From Cellvibrio polysaccharolyticus (GTDB lineage: Bacteria > Pseudomonadota > Gammaproteobacteria > Pseudomonadales > Cellvibrionaceae), in contig NZ_PRDL01000001.1 of assembly GCF_015182315.1 (NCBI RefSeq), positions 2,542,001-2,606,000 on the forward strand: a DNA stretch of 64,000 nucleotides, read 5' to 3'. The notes below the pieces were generated by a model, which saw nothing but the letters and a program-made list of their open reading frames with translations, did not search any database and had not been told where the DNA came from. Position numbers and translations under genes: made by a program. Below are positions 53,160-61,110 of this stretch, piece by piece; position 1 is the first letter of the stretch; every line of letters begins with the position of its first letter.

Positions 53160-53189
53160 AAAAGCAGGCTGGCACCTTTGCCAGCCTGC
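53160..53189 (-). terminator. Terminator after the HAD gene
   Basis: An 11-bp perfect stem (GCAGGCTGGCA with TGCCAGCCTGC) with a 4-base loop and four U residues on the minus strand, 14 bases after the HAD stop. Confidence 0.8.
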
Positions 53190-53202
53190 ACAAATTAAAG
53201 CC

Positions 53203-53850
53203 TTACAACGGGAATTCAGACCAGTCAGTCAAGATACGCGTCAAACCGAAGTCGGCAATTTCATCGGCGGTTAAATGTGGACGATAGCCCCACACGGTGG
53301 CTCCACTGCGGGTGCCGGCGGTGATACCCGGAAAGCTGTCTTCCAGAATCAGACACTGGTGAATATCGACGCCTAAAGATTTTGCCGCCAACTGATAGAT
53401 AGCCGGGTCGGGTTTGGCAACCCCCAGCGTTTCGGTATCAAAGCGGCGCTCTGCCGGAAAATACGCATCCAGACCGGCATACTTCAGCTTGTTATTCATT
53501 TCCTGATATTGGGAGTTGGTTACCACCGCAAAAGGCACCTTGAGGCCGCTCAGCACGCGCTCAATGCCCGGCATGGATACCAATTCGTCTTGCAACAAGG
53601 TGCGAAAATAAGTGCGGTTATTAGGCACAAAAATATCAGGGATAGGCCCACCCAGTCGCTTTTCAATAAGCAGCAGACAATGGGCAAAACTTTGGCCGGT
53701 AAAGGTGTTGGCAACTTCGTCCAGAGTCATTTCCAAACCGATATCCTGCAAGGTGCGGTGTAACGCCCGGTTGGCGATACTTTCGGAATCTACCAGCACA
53801 CCATCACAATCAAACAACACAGCCTGAAAATCAGCAGAGGTAACAGACAT
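53203..53850 (-). CDS. HAD-superfamily hydrolase, beta-phosphoglucomutase-like
   Basis: Predicted sugar-phosphate phosphatase or mutase, 215 residues from the ATG at 53850 (GAGG upstream). Motif I is LFDCDGVLVDSE, with a helical cap (residues about 20-85), motif II VVTNSQ, Lys in GVAKPDPAIY and motif III LILEDSFPGITAG. An upstream in-frame extension to 53904 runs through a terminator-like hairpin and is rejected. It is monocistronic with terminators on both sides. The two-Asp motif DCDGV fits both 2-deoxyglucose-6-phosphatase and beta-phosphoglucomutase groups. Confidence 0.9.
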   Translation of the reverse strand: MSVTSADFQAVLFDCDGVLVDSESIANRALHRTLQDIGLEMTLDEVANTFTGQSFAHCLLLIEKRLGGPIPDIFVPNNRTYFRTLLQDELVSMPGIERVLSGLKVPFAVVTNSQYQEMNNKLKYAGLDAYFPAERRFDTETLGVAKPDPAIYQLAAKSLGVDIHQCLILEDSFPGITAGTRSGATVWGYRPHLTADEIADFGLTRILTDWSEFPL

Positions 53851-53873
53851 AACAACAATTTCCTCGAGTAAAC

Positions 53874-53909
53874 AAAAAAAGCCGGGAAACCCGATGCAAA
53901 GCATCAGGC
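53874..53909 (-). terminator. Branched terminator-like hairpin between corA and the HAD gene
   Basis: On the minus strand GCC pairs with GGC around a GATGC/GCATC hairpin and a GGG/CCC hairpin (53881-53909), followed by seven U residues (53874-53880). It lies 170 bases after the corA stop and directly ahead of the HAD ribosome-binding site. Confidence 0.45.
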
Positions 53910-54079
53910 AATAACCAACCGGATGAAAGGGTTAATTCCCGAGGGGGATTTATGAAGACGGTAATTATTACCGCCACATTTCATAAAACGGATGAAAAAA
54001 TAGATATACCGCGTGCTTGCCACGAATGCAAGCATGACACGGCTAACGAAAACCGGGGTTGGTTTCCGTCAGCGGTAAA

Positions 54080-55036
54080 TTACAACCAATCCTTGCGTTT
54101 GAAATACCAGTAAGGCGCAACACCGGCCAACACCATAATAAACAAGCCCCAGATGTAGCCGTATTTCCAATGCAGCTCTGGCATAAAATCAAAGTTCATA
54201 CCGTAGATACTGGCCACCACCGTGGGCGGCAGAAAAACCACCGCCGCGATGGAGAAGGTTTTAATAATCTGGTTTTGTTCGATACTGATAAAACCTTGCG
54301 TGGAGTCCATCAGGAAGTTGATCTTGTCGAACAAAAACGCGGTGTGCGACATCAATGTATCTACGTCGCGTTTAATTTCCCGTGCGGTTTCCTGCAATTG
54401 AAAATGTTCGCGCAGGTGGCGCTGCAAAAAAGAAATGGAGCGCTGGGTATCCATCAAACACAAACGGATTTTTCCGTTGCTGTCTTCCAGTTTTGCCAGG
54501 CGATCAATCGCTTCTTCCAGTTCGGAATCGTTATCTTCCAGCACCATGTGGCTGACATCTTCCAGCTTGCGGTGAATATCTTCCAGGGCATCCGCAAGAT
54601 TTTCCACTTTCTGTTCAAACATGGTGATCAGCAAATCCTGTGCGGATACCACTTGCACTTGCCCGCGGCGGGCGCGCATACGCAACAAACGAAAATCGGC
54701 AAGATCACCGTCACGCACGGTCAGCAAGCGTTTTTCCTGCAAAATAAAAGCAACGGTCGCCGTGTTGTGGCGACCGTTTTCACCGGGTGCGAGAAACAGC
54801 GAATGCACGTGAATACCGGCGCTGTCCTGAAAATAACGCGCCGAGAATTCAATTTCGTCCACGTCATCTGATTCGGGCAACTCGGCTCGCAAATAACTGT
54901 TTAACTCTTCCCGCTCTTCTTCACTGGGCTCATGCGCATCAATCCAGATGGCATTGTCCATCACCACCTTTTTGTTTTCTTCCTGAATGCTTTCCTCGCG
55001 CAGGGTGGCACCCTGAATTTTAAACATTCTTAACAT
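54080..55036 (-). CDS. corA: CorA-family magnesium/cobalt transporter
   Basis: Pentameric divalent-cation channel of the inner membrane. The 318-residue protein has an acidic cytoplasmic N-terminal domain, a long helix (about 130-260) and two C-terminal membrane spans with the signature YGMNFDFMPEL at the pore mouth, ending in a basic tail (YWYFKRKDWL). AGGAG lies 7 bases before the ATG at 55036; an ATG three codons later is possible. ZntB is an alternative, but the intact GMN and length favour CorA. Confidence 0.92.
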   Translation of the reverse strand: MLRMFKIQGATLREESIQEENKKVVMDNAIWIDAHEPSEEEREELNSYLRAELPESDDVDEIEFSARYFQDSAGIHVHSLFLAPGENGRHNTATVAFILQEKRLLTVRDGDLADFRLLRMRARRGQVQVVSAQDLLITMFEQKVENLADALEDIHRKLEDVSHMVLEDNDSELEEAIDRLAKLEDSNGKIRLCLMDTQRSISFLQRHLREHFQLQETAREIKRDVDTLMSHTAFLFDKINFLMDSTQGFISIEQNQIIKTFSIAAVVFLPPTVVASIYGMNFDFMPELHWKYGYIWGLFIMVLAGVAPYWYFKRKDWL

Positions 55037-55069
55037 CTGTATGCTCCTTTCTGACGGTCCGGCGACCCG

Positions 55070-55085
55070 GCGGCTGCGCAGCCGC
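55070..55085. repeat. 16-bp perfect palindrome upstream of corA
   Basis: GCGGCTGCGCAGCCGC is a perfect palindrome 34 bases before the corA start and 89 bases after the acyltransferase stop. It lacks a U-tract, so it is either part of a leader structure or a protein site. Confidence 0.35.
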
Positions 55086-55174
55086 TACCAGCAGACGCAA
55101 AACGCGAGATTAATCCGTTGTCGATCAACCATTTACCAGTTTATGCCGCATTTATGACAATTGGCATACAGCAG

Positions 55175-56125
55175 TCAGTTGGCTCTCTTTTTTTTCTTTG
55201 GCGGATAGAAGGAAGGTTCTCCTGGCGGCCGGGTTTTGAAACGGCGATGCACCCATAAATACTGTTCGGGGTGTTTTCGCACCGCCACTTCAATGACCTG
55301 GTTAATGCGGGTTGCATCGGCCACTTCATCACCGGACGGAAAGTTCTCCAACGCCGGTTCAATAACAATATGGTAGAAACCTTTTTCATCACGGTAGTGC
55401 GACAAAGGCACCACTGCCGCACGGCCCAGTTGCGCAATCTTGGTGGTGGCAGTAATGGTGGCTGCATTCACACCAAAAAACGGCGCAAACACACTGTGGT
55501 GTGCGCCGTAATCCTGATCGGGTGCGTACCAGACGACCTTGCCCTCGCGCAAACGACGCACCAGCTGGCGGGTATCGCTGCGCACAATGGCAGAGCCGGC
55601 AAAGGTTTCGCGGGCTTCGGTGATCTTGTAGTCGAGCAACAGGTTTTTGTTCTTTCGATACAACACATCAAACGGAATTTTTTGAGTAAGAACCCGCGCC
55701 GATGAGTCGATGGTGGTGAAATGCGCACCAACCAATAACACGCCCTGCCCGCGTGCTTGCGCGGCTTCAATATGTTCGAGGCCGGTAACGGTATGACCGG
55801 CTTTTTGAAAATCGCGGTTGGAACCCCACAGGGAGACCGAGCCTTCAGTAATATTACGGCCAACCGCGCGCAGAGTGCGTTTCACCAGATCTTTTTGCTG
55901 TTCCGCATTCAATTCAGGAAAGCACAGAGCGATATTAATTTCGGTTATACGACGGCGATCTGCTGCAATGTAATACAACAGGCGGCCAATCCAGTCACCC
56001 AGACCGGAGGCCACATTTAATGGCAAACGCCCCCACAACCACATAAAGCCGAAAGCAATCCAGGTGGTCCAGTATTTGGGGCCGTAAAAAGAAGCGTCGA
56101 ATTGGGTTTGCGTATCTTTATTCAC
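55175..56125 (-). CDS. LpxL/LpxM-type lipid A acyltransferase
   Basis: Inner-membrane late acyltransferase that adds a secondary acyl chain to lipid A. The 316-residue protein has an N-terminal hydrophobic segment (about 18-36) and the H-x4-D active motif His135 to Asp140 in GAHFTTID, followed by RKNKNLLLDYKI, VRSDTRQLVRRLREGKVVWYAPDQDYG and VFAPFFGVNAATIT. The start is a GTG at 56125. The charged end (PPKKKKRAN) is typical. Whether it is the laurate (LpxL) or myristate (LpxM) enzyme cannot be told. Confidence 0.92.
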   Translation of the reverse strand: MNKDTQTQFDASFYGPKYWTTWIAFGFMWLWGRLPLNVASGLGDWIGRLLYYIAADRRRITEINIALCFPELNAEQQKDLVKRTLRAVGRNITEGSVSLWGSNRDFQKAGHTVTGLEHIEAAQARGQGVLLVGAHFTTIDSSARVLTQKIPFDVLYRKNKNLLLDYKITEARETFAGSAIVRSDTRQLVRRLREGKVVWYAPDQDYGAHHSVFAPFFGVNAATITATTKIAQLGRAAVVPLSHYRDEKGFYHIVIEPALENFPSGDEVADATRINQVIEVAVRKHPEQYLWVHRRFKTRPPGEPSFYPPKKKKRAN

Positions 56126-56258
56126 ACCGTCTCACACGATTGATCAAACAGTTGTTGAAGGGACGAAAAGGGAAAATGCGATCTTTTCGACCAACTGGTA
56201 TAGGATGTTCTCAGCGTCACGTCAAAGACTGACTTACTCATATGCCCGGGAAGACACC

Positions 56259-56570
56259 ATGAAAGTTAAACAGCTATCGGCCAGGATTGACCAGCAACTG
56301 GCCACCATTGATGCCAAATTGGCAAAGCTTGGCGATAGCAGCAAGGACGCAACCACGGATGCTTCTTCACAGGAAGAAAGGATTGCCTTGCTAAATATCA
56401 GAGAGAAATTGCTTAAATCAAAAGACATCGTCTGGCGTGCACATAATCTGCAAGAGCAGGATGACGTGCAACGCCAGCTTCGACGCACCCACCAGGTGGG
56501 CATTGCTTTGTGCCTGATCAGTGTGGTGGCCATTATTGCATTACTTGCCGGCTATCTGATGACAGCCTGA
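56259..56570 (+). CDS. Small tail-anchored coiled-coil protein, unknown function
   Basis: I do not recognise the family. From the ATG at 56259 it has 103 residues: an N-terminal coiled-coil-like region (KQLSARIDQQLATIDAKLAK), a Ser/Asp-rich stretch, a second charged helix (ERIALLNIREKLLKSKDIVW) and one C-terminal membrane span (about 79-101, GIALCLISVVAIIALLAGYL). An in-frame upstream start at 56205 exists but has no better ribosome-binding site. It is convergent with grxD with a 18-base gap. Confidence 0.65.
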   Translation: MKVKQLSARIDQQLATIDAKLAKLGDSSKDATTDASSQEERIALLNIREKLLKSKDIVWRAHNLQEQDDVQRQLRRTHQVGIALCLISVVAIIALLAGYLMTA

Positions 56571-56588
56571 ACCTTCAGGCACCGGTTA

Positions 56589-56906
56589 TCAGCTTGCTGT
56601 TGCTTCATCAACCAGGGTTTTCAGTTCACCCTTTTCGTGCATTTCAGTAATGATGTCGCAGCCACCAATCAGCTCACCTTTTACCCACAGTTGCGGGAAA
56701 GTTGGCCAGTTGGCGTATTTCGGCAGCTCGGAACGGATTTCCGGGTTGCTCAGAATATCAACATAGGCAAAACGCTGACCACAGGCCATCAACGCCTGGG
56801 AGGCGCGCATGGAGAAACCGCATTGCGGCGCGTTGGGTGAACCTTTCATGTAAAGAATGACGGTATTTTCGCTGATTTGTTGCTTGATAGTATCGAGAAC
56901 GTCCAT
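56589..56906 (-). CDS. grxD: Monothiol glutaredoxin GrxD
   Basis: Binds and transfers [2Fe-2S] clusters with glutathione and BolA-type partners. The 105-residue protein has the CGFS active site (Cys29-Ser32), the cis-Pro region WPTFPQLWVKGELIGG and CDIITEMHEKGEL. It starts MDVLDTIKQQISENTVILYMKG, aligning with the family. It is monocistronic and downstream of hrpB on the same strand by about 100 bases. Confidence 0.97.
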   Translation of the reverse strand: MDVLDTIKQQISENTVILYMKGSPNAPQCGFSMRASQALMACGQRFAYVDILSNPEIRSELPKYANWPTFPQLWVKGELIGGCDIITEMHEKGELKTLVDEATAS

Positions 56907-57008
56907 AAAACTGCTCTACCTCATGGAATGAATTCACAGGCGGGCGGGTTATTTCACCGCAATTCCGACCAATTACTCCGCTATTCTACCCTGAACCGGC
57001 TTATTCCT

Positions 57009-59435
57009 CTATGGGTTACCACCACCGGGTTGCTCGCGCAGGCGCCGGTTGGTAAGCGCGGTCGGCGCATGAGCCAATGGATCATCCGGCCAGGGATGGC
57101 GCGGGTAACGACCACGCATTTCTTTTTTCACTGCCGGGTAAGCCTGCCGCCAAAAGCTGGCGAGATCGGCGGTCAATGCCAGCGGGCTGCCATTGGGCGA
57201 TAGCAATTGAATGCGCAAAGGAAGCCGCCCGTTGGCGAGCGTTAGCGATTCGCACCCGAAAAACTCCTGCAATTTGGCGGCAATGGTGGGCGTGCCGTCG
57301 TCGGCAAAATCCACCTTCACATGACGTCCGCTGGGCAACACCAGCTGTTGCGGGAAGAGATGATCGATTTTCTGTTCGTTGTCGTAGCCGATATAAAACG
57401 CCAGTGCAGCTTGCCAGGGTAAGGCATCCGCACGGCAATGCGGCTCCAGGAACGGCGCCAGCCAAACCTCCAGTGATGCCAACAGAGGCGCATCGCCCAG
57501 CTCTGGCAGCGCCAGCAAACCGGCATTTTTTAATGCTTGCGCCCGCGAGCGCAGCTGTTGCACGGCCGCAGGAAATGGCAAGGTTTGATGGTGTTGGCGA
57601 ATCCAGCCGGCCACCGCAAGGGGCAATTCCTCAAGAGTAACGGCTGACCAGGACTCGTCAATAACCACCCCGCCCATCATCCGACGATGGTGCCAATGCC
57701 AGGCGGAGGCGCGGTAAACCGGCTCACGCTCTACTTGCCCGAGGGTTTTCTTCAGCGCATCGGTAATTTGTAACGGCAAGCCGATACCGGCGTGACCTTT
57801 GGCGCGGGGTTGAATGGCGGGAAATATCAACCAGTCACTGTCGACCGCATTAACAGGCGCGACGCTGATACCTGAGTTAAGACGGTAGCGACCCGACTCT
57901 TGTCGGTAGCCGATGCGATCCACAAAAATACGGGCCATCAATTCATTCGGCCAAACTGTTTGCGCCTGTGCCGATGGAGCATCCACACCCAGAACTTGCA
58001 GCCAGCGTTTTTGCATAATGCGCCAGTGCTGATGATCCTGCGCCTGCTTTGCCAACGCCGCAAAGTCATCACTCAGCGGCCAATCAAAATGTAATGCCAG
58101 CGCCAACTGCAATACCGATGCAGAAAGCTGCTTGTACTGGTTCGCCAATAATAACAAGGCAGCAACACGCGGATGCGTGCCGAGATCGCTGACCTTTTCA
58201 CCGTTTTTCGTAATACGGAAATTTTCATCCAGCAACTGCCATTGTTGTAATAACTGGCGGGCATAATTCATGGCCAGCACATTGGGCGCTTCGAGCCACT
58301 CAAGATCACCAGGCTGGCTGCCCCAATGCGCCAGCATCAACGCCAGCGGCGCATAATCGGCACTGCGTATTTCCGGCAAGTCGGCCGGTGCCAGAATCTG
58401 ATCCTGCGACCACAAACGAATACAACGACCGGGGCGCACACGCCCTGCCCGACCACTGCGCTGACGGGCGCTGGCCATACTGATGCGCCGCGTAGCCAAA
58501 CGGGTAATACCGCTTCGCTGCTCAAACTGCGCTGCACGCAGCAAACCGCTATCTATGACCAGGGTGATATCAGCAATGGTGAGCGAGGTTTCGGCGATAT
58601 TGGTAGAAAGAATAAGCCGCGACCCGCTGGCCGGATCAATAGCGCGCTGCTGCTCCTTTGCATCTACCTGGCTGTGCAAACAACACACCGCTGCTGCCGG
58701 AAAGCGCGCCCGCACCGCACCGGCGCAAGCCTCAATTTCTTTCCAACCCGGCAGAAAAACCAGTACCGTTTCCTGCTGCCAATCCGGGTGGCTCTGCAAG
58801 GCGCGCAACAATTGCTCCGGCAAGGCTTCCGGGTAGCGGTCAGACGCATTCATCGGTGGCTGATAATCCACCTGCACCGGAAAACAGCGCCCCTCGGCAA
58901 ATAATCGATTACCGATTTTTGCAGAAAGTGCCGGGTCGGGCGTGGCCGACATCAGGACCAGTTGCAAACCATCGCGCAGAATTGCCGCTTCCTGTAAAAA
59001 TGCCCAGCCAAGATCCTGATGCAAGGCCCGTTCATGCACTTCATCGAGCATCACAATGGCCACACCGTCCAACGCAGGATTGTGCAATAGCATCTGCAGC
59101 AAAATGCCCGGCGTCATCACCAGCAAACGGGTATTGACGGACGTTTTTTTATCGAAAGGAACTTGATAACCAACGGTATTGCCCACCGCTTCACCCAGCA
59201 AACTTGCGAGCCGCGATGCCAATGCGCGTGTTGCCAACACCCGCGGCTGAATCAACCAGACACAACCACGACCTTGCGCCGCCTCAAGCGCCCACAAAGG
59301 CGCGAGCGTGGATTTACCGGCACCCGGTTCTGCTTCGAGCAGTAAAGGCCCTGCCGATAAGGCTGCCATAAAAGCCGCTTTAAACGGCATTAATGGCAGT
59401 GCATTCAATTCAGGAGCGATGGGGATTGTATTCAT
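57009..59435 (-). CDS. hrpB: ATP-dependent helicase HrpB
   Basis: DExH-box helicase of the DEAH/RHA group; its cellular role is poorly defined. The 808-residue protein has Walker A GAGKST (38-43), DEVH in MLDEVHERAL, SAT in LMSATPD, and motif VI QRSGRAGRVRPG, then the HA2 and HrpB C-terminal domains ending RYPRHPWPDDPLAHAPT, the family signature. ATG at 59435. It follows the 59544-59663 inverted repeat and is not in an operon with the efflux genes by spacing. Confidence 0.95.
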   Translation of the reverse strand: MNTIPIAPELNALPLMPFKAAFMAALSAGPLLLEAEPGAGKSTLAPLWALEAAQGRGCVWLIQPRVLATRALASRLASLLGEAVGNTVGYQVPFDKKTSVNTRLLVMTPGILLQMLLHNPALDGVAIVMLDEVHERALHQDLGWAFLQEAAILRDGLQLVLMSATPDPALSAKIGNRLFAEGRCFPVQVDYQPPMNASDRYPEALPEQLLRALQSHPDWQQETVLVFLPGWKEIEACAGAVRARFPAAAVCCLHSQVDAKEQQRAIDPASGSRLILSTNIAETSLTIADITLVIDSGLLRAAQFEQRSGITRLATRRISMASARQRSGRAGRVRPGRCIRLWSQDQILAPADLPEIRSADYAPLALMLAHWGSQPGDLEWLEAPNVLAMNYARQLLQQWQLLDENFRITKNGEKVSDLGTHPRVAALLLLANQYKQLSASVLQLALALHFDWPLSDDFAALAKQAQDHQHWRIMQKRWLQVLGVDAPSAQAQTVWPNELMARIFVDRIGYRQESGRYRLNSGISVAPVNAVDSDWLIFPAIQPRAKGHAGIGLPLQITDALKKTLGQVEREPVYRASAWHWHHRRMMGGVVIDESWSAVTLEELPLAVAGWIRQHHQTLPFPAAVQQLRSRAQALKNAGLLALPELGDAPLLASLEVWLAPFLEPHCRADALPWQAALAFYIGYDNEQKIDHLFPQQLVLPSGRHVKVDFADDGTPTIAAKLQEFFGCESLTLANGRLPLRIQLLSPNGSPLALTADLASFWRQAYPAVKKEMRGRYPRHPWPDDPLAHAPTALTNRRLREQPGGGNP

Positions 59436-59543
59436 AGATCGTTCGACACAAATAGCCGGGCAGTGAGCCTTAAAGTGCGCGAACTATAGCGGGAAAGGGG
59501 CAGTGGCGTAAAACGCTGGCCAGGAGAAAAAGTCAGCCTGTCC

Positions 59544-59663
59544 GTTCGCCATCAGGTTGTTTGTTCCAAAAACGCATGAATACAATCCCTGTAGCTCCGA
59601 CGAGTCATCCCTCGCCGGGCGCCCCTGACTAACGGTTTTGGAACAAACAACCTGATGGCGAAC
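59544..59663. repeat. 120-base inverted-repeat element with 31-base arms
   Basis: Arms at 59544-59574 and 59633-59663 are complementary at 30 of 31 positions, with 28 consecutive pairs starting GTTCGCCATCAGGTTGTTTG. A 58-base centre includes GACGAGTCATCCCTCG and GGGCGCCCC. It lies between the efflux operon's last gene and hrpB. There is no open reading frame and no clear target-site duplication. It may be a miniature inverted-repeat element or a very large terminator for the efflux operon. Confidence 0.85.
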
Positions 59664-59697
59664 TAGCAGTGTGCCGATGTGCTATTTCTGTAAAAGA

Positions 59698-61107
59698 TCA
59701 GGGCAAAACATCCAGTGTATTCTCAGGCTTGCTCCATCCACCACCAAGCGTTTTATACAAATTAATCGCCGCATTCAAACGGGAAACCCGCAACTGCACC
59801 AGTGAATCTTCCGCCTGATACAGGCTGCGCTGGGCATCCAGCAATGACAGCAGATCATCACTCCCCTCACGATAGCGCACCTCGGTAAGGCGCAATGTGC
59901 GGCGCGCTTCATTAACGATTTCAGTTTGCTGTGTCTCCTGTCCATCGAAAGTGGCGGCGCTATCCAAAGCATTATCCACCTCTTGCAACGCAACCAGAAT
60001 AGCCTTGCGATAAGACTCCACCAGCTCCACCCGGCGCGACTCACTGATAGCAACCTGATTGCGCAAACGGCCACCATCAAAAAGTGTTTGCGCCAATGAC
60101 AAGCTCCAACCTACCGATTGACTGGCGCTGGCGAGTGAAAACAAATCACTACCGGACAAGCCACCCGAACCACTCAAACTGATCCCGGGCAAGAGCGCAG
60201 TACGGGCTGCGGTAACGTTAGCATTGGCCGCGTACAATTGTGCTTCTGCGCTGGCAAGATCGGGACGGCGAACAATAATGTCAGCCGGCAAACCGGCATC
60301 AATCATCGGCACCCGAATATCTTGCAAAGCAACGCTGGCAAGCTGCAATGACTCGGTCGTTCTACCCAACAGAATGGCAATAGCACTGAAGGCCTGGCGG
60401 GATTGCAACTCAAGGGGCAATAACGATGACTGCAAACTCAACACGCTACTGCGCTGACGAGAGAGATCCGCAGCACTGGCAACACCGTTGTCGTAGCGGA
60501 CTCTGACAACGCGTTCAATACCTTCGGCAATGGCGAGGTTTTCCCGTGCAGTAGCAACCCGCGCCTGCAACGAAAGCCATTGAAACCAGGCATTGGCAAC
60601 CGAGGCGGTGATGCTCAGAGTCGCGGCTTCCTGATCAAAGCGGGTAGCGGCGAATCCGTAGCGCGCCGATGCCACACCCGCGGCAACACGGCCCCACACA
60701 TCCACTTCATAATTAACACCCAGGCTAAGGCTGGAAGAATCGCTGTCTTGCCATTCGCCACCATCAGGACGGTTGCGGCGCGAACCGGTACTGGCCGAAG
60801 CAGAAAGAGAAGGAAATAACGAAGCGCCGGTGCTGCGCAATTGCAACTCGGCCTGACGCACCCGCTCGGCGGTAATGAGAATATCCGGGCTGTTTTGCAA
60901 TGCTTCGGCAATCAGGGCATTCAGTTGCGGCGCCTGAAAGGAATCCCACCATTCGCGTTGCACCTGAATAGCATCGGCATCGGTGACGGTTTGCCACTGC
61001 GCGGGATAATCCAGCGGCGGTTGCTCCACTGCATCATAGTGACGACACCCGCTCACGGTGAGTGAAACCAGCAGTGCCAACGAAGATAAGGTTTTTAACG
61101 AAGCCAT
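59698..61107 (-). CDS. Outer-membrane efflux factor lipoprotein (NodT/TolC type)
   Basis: Trimeric outer-membrane channel for the adjoining MacAB-type pump. The 469-residue protein has a signal peptide with lipobox VSGC (Cys21) and two OEP repeats: EALQNSPDILITAERVRQAELQLRS-like helices in the first half and LYAANANVTAARTALLPGISLSGS in the second. RRPDLASAEAQL is typical of the NodT branch. It begins 3 bases after the macB stop, so it is the third gene of macA-macB-omf. Confidence 0.94.
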   Translation of the reverse strand: MASLKTLSSLALLVSLTVSGCRHYDAVEQPPLDYPAQWQTVTDADAIQVQREWWDSFQAPQLNALIAEALQNSPDILITAERVRQAELQLRSTGASLFPSLSASASTGSRRNRPDGGEWQDSDSSSLSLGVNYEVDVWGRVAAGVASARYGFAATRFDQEAATLSITASVANAWFQWLSLQARVATARENLAIAEGIERVVRVRYDNGVASAADLSRQRSSVLSLQSSLLPLELQSRQAFSAIAILLGRTTESLQLASVALQDIRVPMIDAGLPADIIVRRPDLASAEAQLYAANANVTAARTALLPGISLSGSGGLSGSDLFSLASASQSVGWSLSLAQTLFDGGRLRNQVAISESRRVELVESYRKAILVALQEVDNALDSAATFDGQETQQTEIVNEARRTLRLTEVRYREGSDDLLSLLDAQRSLYQAEDSLVQLRVSRLNAAINLYKTLGGGWSKPENTLDVLP

Positions 61108-61110
61108 AAA

